A stretch of DNA of 5,468 nucleotides, taken from DASXRC01 sp036506495 (GTDB taxonomy: Bacteria; Actinomycetota; Actinomycetes; Mycobacteriales; Micromonosporaceae). Location of the stretch: the NCBI GenBank assembly GCA_036506495.1, contig DASXRQ010000154.1, positions 1-5,468 of the forward strand. The letters are read 5' to 3'. Below the pieces are notes generated by a model. That model was not told where the DNA came from, searched no databases, and worked only from the letters and a program-made list of their open reading frames with translations. Numbering within the stretch: the stretch's first letter is position 1; each line of letters opens with the position of its first letter. Made by a program: the position numbers and the translations under genes. Of the stretch, positions 5,286-5,468 are shown one piece after another.

Positions 5286-5468
5286 CTACGGACCGGCGGC
5301 GAGTGCGTGCGCCTGGTCGATGAGGGTGTGGGCCTGGGTGATGAATGCCTTGGCCTGCCGGTTGTTGAGCGGCCTCCCTCCGAAGGCCGCATCGTCGAGC
5401 GCGGCGCGGATCTGTCCGGCGAGCGAGTCGCGCGCAGACGTGAGCGACTCGATCTGACCCTCGATCGC
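5286..5468 (-). CDS. C-terminal fragment of a minus-strand gene, possibly FIMAH-like helical domain
   Basis: On the minus strand, an open frame enters at 5468 and runs 60 codons to TAG at 5288-5286. Its start is outside the window. Third positions are mostly G or C, as in the neighbouring genes, and the translation is well behaved: QIESLTSARDSLAGQIRAALDD, then FGGRPLNNRQAKAFITQA, then HTLIDQAHALAAGP. It reads as two or three amphipathic helices. The 'GGRPLNNRQAKAFITQAHTLI' part recalls the end of FIMAH-type domains, which have a 'GKxLTxxQAxxLIxxAxxLI' pattern and sit at the C-termini of secreted actinobacterial hydrolases such as phosphoesterases. This likeness is from memory and weak. That it is a real coding end is likely; its function is not determined. 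It converges on the transporter gene across 139 bases. Confidence 0.65.
   Translation of the reverse strand, partial: AIEGQIESLTSARDSLAGQIRAALDDAAFGGRPLNNRQAKAFITQAHTLIDQAHALAAGP

Noticed and set aside
1..5468. tRNA, rRNA, CRISPR array, insertion sequence or attachment site
   Set aside because: Reading both strands by eye I saw no cloverleaf, no regularly spaced repeats, no transposase or integrase motifs and no long terminal inverted repeats. Small RNAs cannot be excluded.

Overview
The window is GC-rich DNA with strong GC preference at third codon positions, GTG starts beside ATG starts and purine-rich Shine-Dalgarno sites. Together with the protein families seen, this points to a high-GC actinobacterium, probably a soil actinomycete such as a Micromonosporaceae, Pseudonocardiaceae or Streptomyces relative. 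The genus cannot be fixed from this sequence. I see no rRNA, tRNA, CRISPR array, insertion sequence or phage gene.

Layout, left to right: (1) the C-terminal end of a zinc-type alcohol dehydrogenase-like protein (1-210, +). (2) A small 101-residue conserved-looking protein (332-637, +) with a very good ribosome binding site. Just upstream is a sequence resembling the actinobacterial LexA-independent DNA-damage promoter (RecA-NDp/PafBC type), and a strong palindromic hairpin follows its stop. (3) A DUF309 protein (762-1283, +). (4) A secreted TIGR03118-family beta-propeller-like protein (1520-2584, +), with an ECF-sigma-like promoter candidate and a 5'-UTR hairpin directly before its ribosome binding site. 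(5) A TetR/MftR-like repressor (2700-3413, -) divergent from (6) a 14-TM-type DHA2 (EmrB/QacA) drug transporter (3587-5146, +). Their shared intergenic region carries a 17-bp dyad overlapping a TTGACA box. (7) A strong hairpin between convergent genes (5156-5201). (8) The C-terminal 60 codons of a minus-strand gene that runs off the right edge (5286-5468), which has no start codon inside the window.

The only clear functional module is the repressor/efflux pair: the regulator probably binds the shared promoter and releases it when a hydrophobic or acyl-type ligand, possibly also a pump substrate, is present. The other genes look like independent transcription units with their own promoters and terminators. 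No convincing new multi-gene system is visible. The parts most worth a second look are the small gene under the damage-type promoter, the operator of the TetR/MFS pair and the leader of the TIGR03118 gene.
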